Part shown: one piece after another, positions 12,627-22,422 of the stretch
Layout: every line of letters starts with the position of its first letter
How positions within the stretch are numbered: the stretch's first letter is position 1
Origin: Candidatus Altimarinota bacterium
GTDB taxonomy: Bacteria; Patescibacteriota; Gracilibacteria; BD1-5; UBA6164
Assembly (NCBI GenBank): GCA_020631485.1
Contig: JAHDHC010000006.1
Coordinates: forward strand, 1 to 64,000
Length of the DNA stretch: 64,000 nt
Direction of reading: 5' to 3'
Notes under the pieces: generated by a model
What the model saw: only the letters and a program-made list of their open reading frames with translations
Database searches by the model: none
Told to the model about the DNA's origin: nothing
Program-made: the position numbers and the translations under genes

Positions 12627-12654
12627 ATTATATCTAGCAAAAAAATCGTGACAA
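12627..12654 (-). promoter_or_regulatory. Sigma-70 promoter for ftsA-ftsZ
   Basis: On the minus strand TTGTCA (12654-12649) and TATAAT (12632-12627) are separated by 16 nt, about 110 nt upstream of the ftsA start. It is a near-consensus pair and reads toward ftsA. Confidence 0.65.
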
Positions 12655-12716
12655 AACGAAGCGCTAAACTCATGTTAAAAACTTTTTAAATCTAGTTAAG
12701 AAATCAATACCAGCAT

Positions 12717-12748
12717 TAAAAAAAGACTTATTCTAAAGTCTTTTTTTA
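12717..12748 (-). terminator. Rho-independent terminator after the VirB4 gene
   Basis: AAAAAAAGACTT and AAGTCTTTTTTT form a hairpin with a T-run on either strand; it lies just downstream of the VirB4-like gene. Confidence 0.8.
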
Positions 12749-12770
12749 ATCGTCTCCATAAAACTCATAC

Positions 12771-14618
12771 TTAGGTCGTAATCACCTTTTCTTCGAAGTA
12801 ACTCGCTATAACTTGGATAGCTACATGTTCCGTACCTGCAAAAAAGAGTCATTGTCCCACTGCGGAGTTGAGAAGGATATTTTTTTCTTGGTCTGTGAGT
12901 TTAAAAATATCTTGGAGTGCATCAATAGAAGCTGTTGATTGTTTGAGTAATAACTGGATAGAAGAATTGGTAACAATTGGCTTTCCATAAGGACTTCCGA
13001 TAAAGTCTTCAACATCCTGAGTAATCGTAGTTACTCAGAGCTTATATTTTCTGGCTCTTTTAACGAGTCAAAACAGAAACTTCGCACTATCTTCATACTG
13101 CATAATATTCCATGCCTCATCTATGACTAAAAGTCTATTTTTGCTTGAACTTTTTACTTTGTTCCATATATGATTAAGAATCACATACATAGCTGATGGT
13201 CTCAGTATATCGTCAAGATCACGGACAGAAAATACTTGAAGACCTTCTCAGAGGTCTACATTTGTTCTCTTACTAAAAAGCCCAGAAAATATACCACTCG
13301 TAAATTTCTCGAGTTTTTTCTGAAGTGTGCTCGCTCAATCCATAGTCTCAAGTACCGACTCTAGATCTTTCATGATTGGTATTTCCTTTCCTACTATATC
13401 ATCATCTTCAAAAGTAATTCACTTGAGACTATAAGTTGTTATGATAGCTTTTTCCATAATTGACTCCTCAAGTGGAGTCATTTTTCCAAGTACGAGATTC
13501 ATAAGCCCTAAAAGTGCTATTACTCAACTTCTCAGGAGATCTCATGGTTTTGCATCTTGGTCTTTGAGCTTGAGTGGGAGATCAAAAGGGTTAATTCTTT
13601 GATTTGAATTCAGACTCACATCGAGATAACTTCCTCATATAGAATCAACGAGATTCTTATATTCATTTTCTGGGTCTATCACAATCACATCAGTTCCAAG
13701 CATCAGAGCTCTGAGTATTTCGAGTTTCACTGCAAAAGATTTTCATCCTCATGATTTCGCAAATACACACATATTTGCATTTTCAGCCTTAAATCTATCA
13801 TAAATAATCAGTGAATTGTTGTGAGTATTGACTCCATAAAGAATACCATCTTCGTGACTCAATGTAGAAGAGGAAAAAGGAAAAGCTGTAGAAACAGCTC
13901 CTGTAGCCATATTTCTAAATACTCCAAGTTCATCTATTGCAAAAGGTCACGTAGCTGTAAAACCTTGCTCAGCACGGAGATAGCTCTGTTGTTGCAAGAC
14001 ATTACGTCCAGCAAGAATAGTTTCTATATCATTTCAAATCTTATTGAGTTTCTCTTCATTGTCTGAATATATAGTTATGTATATAGAAAGATGAAAGTAT
14101 TTTTCCTGTCATCTTGTGAGGTTGTGTCGAAGCTCCTCTACATCTTGGATCTGGGCATCAACTGCTGGATCATTTACGATTCATTTATCTGCATTCATAG
14201 ATCTTTCAGAGTTGAGCTCTGTCAGTCTTTTTCTCAGATACTTTTGTATCTTTCAAGAATCTATCGGATATACAAAGAGACTGATATCATACTTTGTATC
14301 CCAGTTAATGATGGGTGAAAGCCAATTCCCTTCGAGATAGTTTGGATACGCGTATATAAAATAGGTCTTTGCATACGTATTATTAACACGTATCTTATCT
14401 GGATACACACGCATAAAAGCAGGAGAAATAACATCTTTTACATAGGCAAGAGCATCACTATATTCTTTAAACGACTGTTCTTCCTCTTTTGTAATCGCAT
14501 CACTTTCTGTTTTTTTTGAAACCTTTGTCTCCTTCCTTCATGAAACAGATCCATAACCTGAAAGATCTCAAGTATATCTCTTTTTCACCAAGGCTAAAAG
14601 CTTACTTTTATCAGCCAT
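12771..14618 (-). CDS. VirB4/TraC-type type IV secretion ATPase
   Basis: 615 aa. VirB4 ATPases drive type IV secretion or conjugative pilus assembly from the inner membrane. Walker A FAKSGGGKSFAV is near residue 288 (two of its glycines are UGA), followed by ILRALMLGTDVIVIDPENEY. Walker B RLLVIDEAWNIM is near residue 496. Typical VirB4 C-terminal motifs are GVTTITQDVEDF and ITNSSIQLLLKQ. The N-terminal domain (to about 230) resembles the CagE/TrbE/VirB4 N-domain. No other secretion gene is adjacent, but four VirB2-like genes lie at 29252-30866. No relaxase or coupling ATPase was seen, so conjugation is not implied. CPR genomes often carry isolated VirB4 genes. Confidence 0.87.
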
Positions 14619-14694
14619 TATTATTTTTTATTTCGCTAAATTTCTTTGATCCCAGTCTAAGCAAAACTTGTTTTATTTCAATTTTGTCGCAATA

Positions 14695-14726
14695 AAAAGA
14701 CTTTACATTTTTCTGTAAAGTCTTTT
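14695..14726 (-). terminator. Rho-independent terminator after pilin-fibrinogen gene 1
   Basis: AAAAGACTTTAC and GTAAAGTCTTTT form a 12-bp stem with an AT-rich loop, right after the stop of the 14732-16132 gene. Confidence 0.85.
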
Positions 14727-14731
14727 AACTC

Positions 14732-16132
14732 TTATCTAATTGCGGTCATACAATAATTTGTAGTATCAATAGGCTGACTACTATTCGTTCATGTAGTGTA
14801 GGTTGGTCAGTTTGATGACCAAGATGGCTCAACAGTCATAACAGTTCATGAAGCTAAGGCAAATACCAAATTTCAGGTATCAACTATATAATGACTTGTA
14901 GCTGCACTACTTCATGCATAACCTGTTCATAGTTGAAATTGCTTATTTCTATATTTCGCTTTTAAGCTCTTAGTTGCAAATGGTGTAGCTTGTTTCGTTT
15001 GTCTCTCTAAATTTCATATATCTGCCTTCAAGTATCAATAGATGATAAAAGGGCTTTCATAACTTTTGTGATTTTCACTTGTTGTTTTACACACAAGCAT
15101 AATATCTTTATTCTGATCATCGTTCCATATATTACTGATGGTTCACTTTGAAGAAATGTCACTTGTAATACTTGTTATTTTTTTTGTATTTCAAGTATCA
15201 AATAAGTTTCTTGTTGTGCTATCTGCAAGCATTGTCGCATAGGTCCATCCTCCTCCATCAGTCTCCATGTCACAGTATACTTCAAATGCGTTGTTTCAAT
15301 CTGGATTGATCTTGTACACTCCACTCTTACTTGATCCCTTCATCTGCTTGATCCTTAAACAACTCCCACTTGGATTGATTGACACAAGATCAGTACTATC
15401 CCCCTCTATCACATCATCATCTTTCAAGTATGCCTTGTAACTATCCGACGTAGATCAGATATCAAGAAGCCCAGCTGTAGTCACACTTCATATCTCCTGG
15501 ATCGGAGTATTGAGATCATCAGTCAGGACTCAGAGCTTCTTTCACAGTACTGTCGGAATCCTCTCAGAGTAAGTGTTAGCATATGCTCTATCCACCAAAC
15601 TCAGCTCCCCCTGCTTTTCAGGCATCCCCCTCATTGAGGGGGAACTATCCGTTGTCAGATCAGATCACTCCTCAAGAAATCACAAGAGTTGAAAATACTT
15701 CCTGTCTTTCGTGAGATAGTAGGTAAAATAGGTATTGTCTTTTGGATCAACTCCTCCCTTCTCGTACTCGATAGTTTCAAGCACACTTGATCCAGCGTAT
15801 CACTGGTATCAGATCAAAGATCCATTGATCTGTACTTCTACATAATCCTCTGGGATTGGAAGTGCATTTCTCGTAGAATAGAGATTGAGTCCATCTGACA
15901 TCTTGGTCATCTGGGCTATTCTATTGGTATCTCTGACTCAGATGAGATAACTTGAGTAGCTGACAAATCAGATAGTTGCGAGAATCGCAAGGATCGTTAC
16001 AACCACTATCAATTCAACAAGAGTGAAGGCAATAACCCCTCCTAGCCTCCCCTTATCAGGGGAGGAAAACTGAGATAAAAATAAGCTCTGAGGAGAGCTG
16101 AGATGAGGATTTGTATGTTTTTTGTGGAGCAT
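14732..16132 (-). CDS. Type IV pilin N-terminus fused to fibrinogen-like C-terminal domain (copy 1)
   Basis: 466 aa. It has a class III signal / pilin helix FTLVELIVVVTILAILATIG (residues about 36-55), then a long beta-rich body. The C-terminal half carries the fibrinogen-related signature: C-x-L-x-x-I, SGVYKINPDGNNAFEVYCDM, then TDGGGWTYATML (about 315-335). Such domains bind sugars or proteins in eukaryotes, and bacterial examples are rare. So this is probably a pilus-borne adhesin. The leader before FTLVEL is unusually long (about 35 aa) and consists largely of translated palindromic repeat; the residue before the cleavage Phe is Ala rather than Gly. A second palindrome is translated near residues 163-176. 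Paralogue: 57435-58793. Confidence 0.85.
15606..15643. repeat. Palindromic repeat inside pilin-fibrinogen gene 1 (body)
   Basis: TCCCCCTC and GAGGGGGA pair around a 3-nt loop (15625-15643), preceded by CTCCCCCTGC. The insert stays in frame and encodes SSPSMRGMPEKQGEL. The paralogue at 57435-58793 has no equivalent. Confidence 0.75.
16035..16065. repeat. Palindromic repeat inside pilin-fibrinogen gene 1 (leader)
   Basis: CCTCCCCT-TATC-AGGGGAGG (16046-16065) is a perfect 8-bp hairpin preceded by ACCCCTCCTAG. It is translated as part of the leader (SSPDKGRLGGV), just before the prepilin cleavage region. Confidence 0.75.
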
Positions 16133-16136
16133 AAAT

Positions 16137-16178
16137 AAAAACTTAGTATGAATTATATGAATTTATACTAAGTTTTTT
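16137..16178 (-). terminator. Terminator after PP2C phosphatase gene
   Basis: AAAACTTAGTAT and ATACTAAGTTTT form a perfect 12-bp stem between the phosphatase gene and the pilin-fibrinogen gene. Confidence 0.85.
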
Positions 16179-16201
16179 GGAACTGATTGCAAGAATTATG
16201 A

Positions 16202-17377
16202 CTAATCCCAGTTCCATTCGGTTATAAAATCATCTGCTATTTTTGTACTAAAATCATCTTCTTTATTATAGTACTCATCTTTATAATGTATGGTTGTAAG
16301 CGTAATATCATCAAGCTGCGCATATTTGTATCACATATGTTTTGAGAGTTCTATCGTGATATTGTTAAATACTGAAATAGCTGACTTATGTTTTTTTCAC
16401 TTCATATTTGGTGCTTCTTCGATAGCTTCAATAAGCTTTTGTTCTCCAAACATTTTTTCCTTCCCATCTTTCTGTGGTCTATCAATAGCTTCGGTAATAC
16501 CATCACTGTAAAGTACTATAACATCATTTTTTTCAAATTGAATTTCACGTTCTTTTAAGAGTTTGTGAATATTTTTTGTCATACCAAGAGCAAGACCTCA
16601 TGATTTAATCATATGACATTTTTCTGATTTATTTTTATATATAAGGAGATATTCGTGTCACGCTCAGGTCATAAATATACGTTGTTGTTTTTCATCCCAT
16701 CTCACAAGCAACATGCTCATCAAAATATTTGATTTGATACGTGGCTTCAGTATATCATTTGTACTTGCTAAGATATCAGCTCATGAAGCATAGATTTTTG
16801 AAAATCCGGCTATGAGTGCATTTACCATGACCATTACAAATCATGCTCAGACTCCATGTCCTGTAGCATCTCAGACATAGATATAATAATTGTCATTTTG
16901 CATGATAATATCATAACTATCACCTCCAACCTCTCATGCTGGGGTAGAGCGTGCCACTATATTGAGTGAAGGGACTTCGAGAAGTTTTTTCTTGAGAAGT
17001 TTTCATTGGAGTTCAGATGCGAGGTTTACTTCAGATTTTATGTCTTTTCCATGCATAAACTCATCATGAATACTTCTCAGTGTTTTCAATGCTCTTCAAA
17101 AAAATGTTCCTACATAATTAAGTCTTGGGTTGATTCATTGTTGAAAAAATATATTGTCATCTTTGAGCTCTCAGACGACAAAGAGTTGGATATTTTTCTT
17201 TAATATGCCAATAGGTCATTCATAAAATTTATTGATAACCCCTACTACAAAAAATGAGTTTATAAGCATCAAAAGTCAAAACTCTGTTGTCGAGATACTA
17301 ATATCACGTCCATTCCAAAATCAATACAGGAGAGTGTTAGAGATGAGGATAAGCACTATAAAAACATCAGCTCTCAT
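16202..17377 (-). CDS. Membrane-anchored PP2C/SpoIIE (RsbU-type) serine phosphatase
   Basis: 391 aa from the ATG. Two N-terminal membrane helices (about 4-22 and 31-52), a linker, then a SpoIIE-type PP2C domain. Metal-binding motifs: TPAGEVGGDSYDI (about 180) and GDATGHGVGAGFVM (about 203), then GLALGMTKN and VIVLYSDGITEA; the final Asp motif is AQLDDITLTTIHY. RsbU-like phosphatases usually dephosphorylate anti-anti-sigma factors; none is next door, so its target is unknown. A GTG at 17413, directly after a TAG, is an alternative start adding 12 basic residues. Transcribed divergently from hrcA. Confidence 0.88.
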
Positions 17378-17497
17378 AACTGACTGACTGATTTTTTTAA
17401 ATAGTTTTCCCACCTAATAGAATCTTTAGTGCTAATATACTAGATATAATAGCATATTTTCTCAGTGTGAGCAAAAAAGCAAGCACTTAAAAAATTC

Positions 17498-17527
17498 TTG
17501 AAAAACACATAAATATATCTATAGTAT
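17498..17527 (+). promoter_or_regulatory. Likely promoter of hrcA
   Basis: TTGAAA (17498-17503), then TATAGT or the overlapping TAGTAT (17520-17527) at 16-18 nt spacing, 25-30 nt before the hrcA start. No CIRCE inverted repeat (TTAGCACTC/GAGTGCTAA) was seen here. Confidence 0.5.
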
Positions 17528-17550
17528 AAAGGTATCTTAGCAAACATACA

Positions 17551-18249
17551 ATGAGTCAACTTACAGAGAGAAACATACATATTCTCAAAATCATTATTGA
17601 TGAATATATAAACACTTGAAACGTTATTGGAAGTAAGCTCTTACTCAAGAAATATGATCTTGGAGTGAGTTCAGCTACCATCAGAAACGATATGGCAAAA
17701 CTTGAGCAATTGGAGCTCGTCTATCAGCCATATAATTCTGCTGGACGCTTACCAACAGCAAAGTGACTGAGAGCATTTGTAAACTATTTAATGGAAGAGA
17801 TTCCAGATCACTTTTTGAGTCAAGAAAATACCTACACTGGAACAACTAACAGTGATAAACTCTGAGATTTTACGCATAAAGTATGTTTTGAGCTATCAAA
17901 AAATACAAAAGAAATTTCTTTTTTTTCTATCCCTGAAACATGACATTACAGTTACTGTGGTATTGCAGATTTTTTGCAAAATAACTATGAAAAAATGTGA
18001 GATGAGCTTCTACAAATAATACGCATACTTGAAGACAAGGAAAATTTTTCACACTTTATAGAAAGTGTAGTTTTAGAGAATTGAGTAAATGTATTTATAG
18101 GTGAAGAAAATGTAATCCCTTTTCTCAAAAACTACACCATAATCGTAAAAAAAACAAAACTCAATGGAAAGATTTGATATGTATGAATTATTTGAAGTCT
18201 AAAAATGGACTACAACTTCAATATATCAGCAATAAAATGAATAATATAA
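17551..18249 (+). CDS. hrcA: Heat-inducible transcription repressor HrcA (short form)
   Basis: 232 aa against about 340 for typical HrcA. HrcA represses chaperone operons by binding CIRCE. The N-terminal winged helix is well conserved ([56 protein letters not shown]). The remaining GAF-like part is cut down but keeps an end resembling the family ([20 protein letters not shown]). No CIRCE element is visible upstream of hrcA, dnaJ or htpG in this window, so its operator may differ or lie at dnaK/groE elsewhere. It is followed by the sigma4/HARE-HTH gene after 67 nt. Confidence 0.82.
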
Positions 18250-18316
18250 TTGACTTTCGATTTAAAATAATTATATTTTTCAGTAAGCTTAATAATACAA
18301 AATTAAATATATAATT

Positions 18317-19387
18317 ATGTCTACAGATAATCGTATGTCTCCAACAACAGAAAAGGAGATAACCGCGTCCCTCAACCAGGTTTTACAATCTGTAAGTGAA
18401 AAAGAAAAAGTAGTCATTTGTAGTAGAATAGGACTTGGAAGTAGCAAAAAAACTCTTCAAGAAATAGGAAATAATTTCAAGCCAAATATAACAAGAGAAA
18501 GAGTAAGACAAATAGAAGCTTCTTGAATCGAAAAAATAGGAAGAGTAATCAGGAGTAGTAATCTCTGAAGTCTTCAAGAAAAGGCTATTGAAATACTTAA
18601 AGTACATTGAGGAGTGCTGACAAAAGACAGTCTCGTAAACGCAATAATCAAAGAAAGTGATCTAGAATCTAACCTCAACCCTTCGATACTCGAAATTATC
18701 GTTCAAGCAGAAAAAACTATCAGTAAATCAAAACCAAAGCTCTGATACAGAACATATTTTTACTTAGATGATGTCAATACAAAAATCATATCTGAAATAC
18801 ATAAAGATTCAGTAAAAGCCCTCAAGAAAAAGAAAGACGTTATTGAAGACAGACTTTTATTTTCGATTGTTTACAGAAATCTTCAACAAACCTATGCAAA
18901 TCTCGATTTTGTTCTCGTAAATAGTATATGGGATATTTTTGAAGACATCGTAAAATGAGAAGGAAACCTTGTTTGACTCACAAAGTGGAAGATTCTCAAT
19001 CCAAAAACACTCAAAGATAAAGCGATCTACGTGATGAAAAAAGAAAAAATTCCTATGCATTTCGTCGATATATCAAATAAGATAACCGAATATCTCTGAG
19101 AAAAAGTAAAGATTTCAACAATTCATAACGAGCTTATAAGAAACAACGATTTCGTACTCATCGGAAGATGAATCTACGCTCTTAAAGAATGGTGATTTAA
19201 ATCTGGGACAGTACTAGATGTCATCATAGATGTTATGAAAGAAAATGGAGATGCTATGAAAACTGAAGATATAATCACAAATGTACTCAAAGTAAGAAAT
19301 GTGAAAAATGCTACTATCTATATGAACTTACAAAATAAAAAGTACATAGAAAGAGTCTGAAGAAACTACTACCAATTGAAAAAATAA
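18317..19387 (+). CDS. Sigma-70 region 4-like plus HARE-HTH transcription protein
   Basis: 356 aa. Residues about 20-80 look like sigma-70 region 4: KTLQEIGNNFKPNITRERVR then QIEAS, closely matching the RpoD equivalent in this window ([16 protein letters not shown]). Further on (about 235-300) is a HARE-HTH-type winged helix as in RNA polymerase delta subunit (KISTIHNELIRNNDF, then GRGIYALKEWGF), and a third possible HTH ends the protein. Region 2 of a real sigma factor is missing, so it cannot act as a normal sigma. It may be an RNA-polymerase accessory factor or DNA-binding regulator. It sits directly after hrcA and may be co-transcribed. Confidence 0.72.
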
Positions 19388-19396
19388 TACAACAAT

Positions 19397-19431
19397 AAAA
19401 AATACTCTCATTTACTTTGAGAGTATTTTTT
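19397..19431. terminator. Bidirectional terminator
   Basis: AAAAAATACTCTCA and TGAGAGTATTTTTT flank a short loop between two convergent genes (ends 19387 and 19446), with T-runs on both strands. Confidence 0.85.
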
Positions 19432-19445
19432 ATTGAGCGAAGTTA

Positions 19446-19880
19446 TTACGCTTCGTCTTCTGGAGTTACTTCAGCATCTGCTTCAGCCTCCATTTCTGCT
19501 TCTATTTCAGCATCTGCTTCAGCAGCAGCTCTATTATTCGCTGCAGCTTCTTCTTCAGCTTTTTGAGTTGCAGCTTCCATTTCAGCATCAGTTGTTGGAT
19601 CTGTTACAGCTTCAACAGCATCACCAGCAGCGTCAACAGTTGCTTCAACTGCGTCAGTAGCAACATCAGCAGTAGCTTCAACAGCATCTCCTGCAACATC
19701 TACAGTTGCATCAACTGCATTACCAGCAACGTCTACAGTAGCTTCAACAGCATCAGTAGCAACTTCAGTTACGCTTGTTCCTGCATCTACTGCTGCATCT
19801 TTTACATCAGTTATAGCTTCTCCACAACTAGCAAGTAATGCAGTTGCTAAAAGAAGTGATAAGATTTGTACTTTTTTCAT
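19446..19880 (-). CDS. Ala/Val/Asp-rich repeat lipoprotein
   Basis: 144 aa. The lipobox LLATALLASC places the acylated Cys at residue 19, so the mature protein is membrane-anchored outside the cytoplasm. The body consists of near-identical 11-residue units of the form DAVEATVDVAG, DAVEATADVAT and so on (about residues 30-95), giving an 11-mer amphipathic helix as in LEA or apolipoprotein-like repeats. The rest is a very acidic Ala/Glu stretch (EADAEIEAEMEAEADAE). No known family; function unknown. It is read through without any UGA codon. A -10-like TATAAT lies upstream near 19897. Confidence 0.78.
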   Translation of the reverse strand: MKKVQILSLLLATALLASCGEAITDVKDAAVDAGTSVTEVATDAVEATVDVAGNAVDATVDVAGDAVEATADVATDAVEATVDAAGDAVEAVTDPTTDAEMEAATQKAEEEAAANNRAAAEADAEIEAEMEAEADAEVTPEDEA

Positions 19881-19987
19881 AATAGTTTTTTGTTAGATTA
19901 TAAACAAAAGCATGCATATTATATGTATAATATAAAAATGGCAAACTTTTTTAATATAGGCTTAAGTTTCAAGAATATAGTGAAAAA

Positions 19988-22168
19988 TTAATCTATTTTT
20001 TTGAGTCCTATCCTTCATTTTTGCATATCGACTTGTATGACTTCAAACTTTACTTTTTCTCATACCTTTACTACGTCTTCGACTTTTTGAATTCTCTCTT
20101 TTGAGAGTTTTGATATATGGATCATTCATGTGTGCTGCGCTTTGAGTGCAACTATAGCTCCAACTCCATCAATAATCTTTATAATTTCTCCTTCATTACT
20201 GTAACCAAGCTCAGGTTCCCAGATCTTGTCCTCAATATCCTGAATTGTTTTTTTTCAACTTTCTTGGTCTTTTGCAGTGAGAGTAATGAGTCAGTCATCT
20301 GCTATAGATATCTTTACCCCATATTCTTTTTCCATTCTTTGCACGTTTTCTCCTCATTTTCCAATTATGGGACTTATTTTATCTTCATGTACTTTCATAT
20401 TCATGATAAGTGGAGCGTATTCAGAAAGGCTTGGTGCAACTCCTGACTGAGTTTTCAACATTTCATCTAAAATATAATCAGATGCTTCTTTTCATTGTGA
20501 AAAAGCTTTTTCAAAGACTTCCATTGCAAGTCATGCTATCTTTACATCTAACTGCATAGCTGTGATTCCTTTTTTTGTACGAGCTACTTTAAAATCCATA
20601 TCTCATAAAAAGTCTTCTTGCGCTTGTATATCAGAGAGTATAACATAATCTCATGTCACATCATCATATATCATCCCCATAGCAACAGCAGAAACAGGAG
20701 CAGTAATAGGAACTCAGGCGTTCATAAGACTCATCGTGGAAGCACATACAGACCCCATCGAACTCGACCCATTACATGTAGTTACTTCTGAAACAGTACG
20801 AATCGTATACGGAAAATCTATTTCTGATGGAAGTACTGGTTCAAGGGCTCTTTCAGCAAGTCTTCCATGTCATATCTCTCTTCTCCCGACTCATCTCATC
20901 ATACGTACTTCTCCAACAGAGTATGGAGGAAAGTTATAATGATGTAGATATCTCTTTTCTGACTCTTCATACATCCCATCAATTATTTGTTTATCCTCAG
21001 GTCAGCCAAGAGTCGTGATATTGAGAACTTGTGTTATTCCTCTCTGAAACAGAGCACTTCCATGAGTTCTTGGAAGAAGTCCTGCTTCTGAAACTATTGC
21101 TCTGACATCATTTGGAGCTCTTCCATCTAGACGTTCTCCATTTTCTAAAATCTTCTTTCTCATCACATATTTCACTCGTTTATATACAAGATCTCCTACA
21201 AAATCTAGATCTGCTGACTCTAAAATATCTTCGTGAAGATGTTCTTCTACTTCATATATCTTGTTTTTCACAAGGTAGTCTTTGACTTCTAGATCAAGTG
21301 CATCAAGAGCATATTGAAATTCTTTTTTTCCAGTATTATACAAAACCTGAAGCTTCTCCTCTGTCAGATAATCTGAAACTTTTTCATATAACGATTCATC
21401 AGTCACATTATAACTTGCTTCAAGTTCTTCAAAAGCATATTGCTTTTTGTATGCTTCTAAAAAATCATTTTGTGCGTGGCAGAGTTCTTTGATTATGTCA
21501 TGTGCATATCCTAGTGCACCAAGCATTTCCCTATCACTTACTTGCTTCGCTCATGCTTCTACCATAGTAATAGCATCAAGTGTCCCTGCTACTACGAGAT
21601 GGAGCTTTGCATCTTTTTCTTGTTCAAAGTTTGGGTCGTATATATAGTCTCATGACTCCGTGAGAACAATTTTTACCCCTGAAACTGGTCATTCAAATGG
21701 TGTCCCAGCAAGGAGTAGAGCAAGTGAAGCAGAACTTATTCACCATGAACCAAGCTCAGAGGCGTTATCTGATGAAAGAACTGTACATATTATCTGCGTA
21801 TCATTTACAATCCCTTTTCAAAACATTGGTCGTATTGGTCTATCTATCATACGAGCAGTGAGTGTCGCATTTTCGCTTGGCCTTGCTTCTCTTTTCATAA
21901 ATCTATTTCCTCAAATTTTTCCAGTTGCATAGTACTTTTCCTGGTAATCTACTACGAGTGGGAAAAAGTCTGCTTTTTTATTGATTCATACTTGTTTAAA
22001 ACCGGCTGTAGTAAAAAGCATATTTCCGTGCGTATCACTCATCGTAATAGCTCAGGATGCGAGGAGTCCAAGCTTCCCTGTTTCAAAAGTGTATTTTTTT
22101 CAGGCTATGGTATACTCTTTTTTTAATTGCTTCAATGAAGCAACATTATTGTCTGAGATTCAAATCAT
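19988..22168 (-). CDS. pnp: Polyribonucleotide nucleotidyltransferase (PNPase)
   Basis: 726 aa, family length. A 3'-5' phosphorolytic exoribonuclease of RNA turnover. First RNase PH domain at the N-terminus ([18 protein letters not shown]), the alpha-helical linker (about 220-330), second RNase PH domain ([49 protein letters not shown]-like region on the 20700s), then KH and S1 RNA-binding domains at the C-terminus. Start 22168 (ATG ATT UGA ATC) extends the frame beyond later Met codons and gives the expected length. Single gene with its own upstream gap of about 250 nt. Confidence 0.95.
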
Positions 22169-22422
22169 ATATTATTGTATTGAAAATAAGGTACTATATC
22201 AAAAGCATATTTTGAATTTATATAAGACATAAACAAAGTTTATATATCATATAAATCCATAATAGTGATACAGTCTTTTTAGAGTATATAAGAAATGTAA
22301 TGAACACAAAAAGATAATTTTAGAAGCGATAAAATCTCAAAAAAATACAAACAATATAAATTTACATTCTTTATAAAATAAGTATTTTTCTAAGCATAAG
22401 AAAAAATCATCTAAGCCCAAAA

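Noticed and set aside
17420-17550. CIRCE operator upstream of hrcA
   Set aside because: Only partial TTAGTGCTAA and AGCACTT pieces occur without the 9-nt-spaced inverted repeat.
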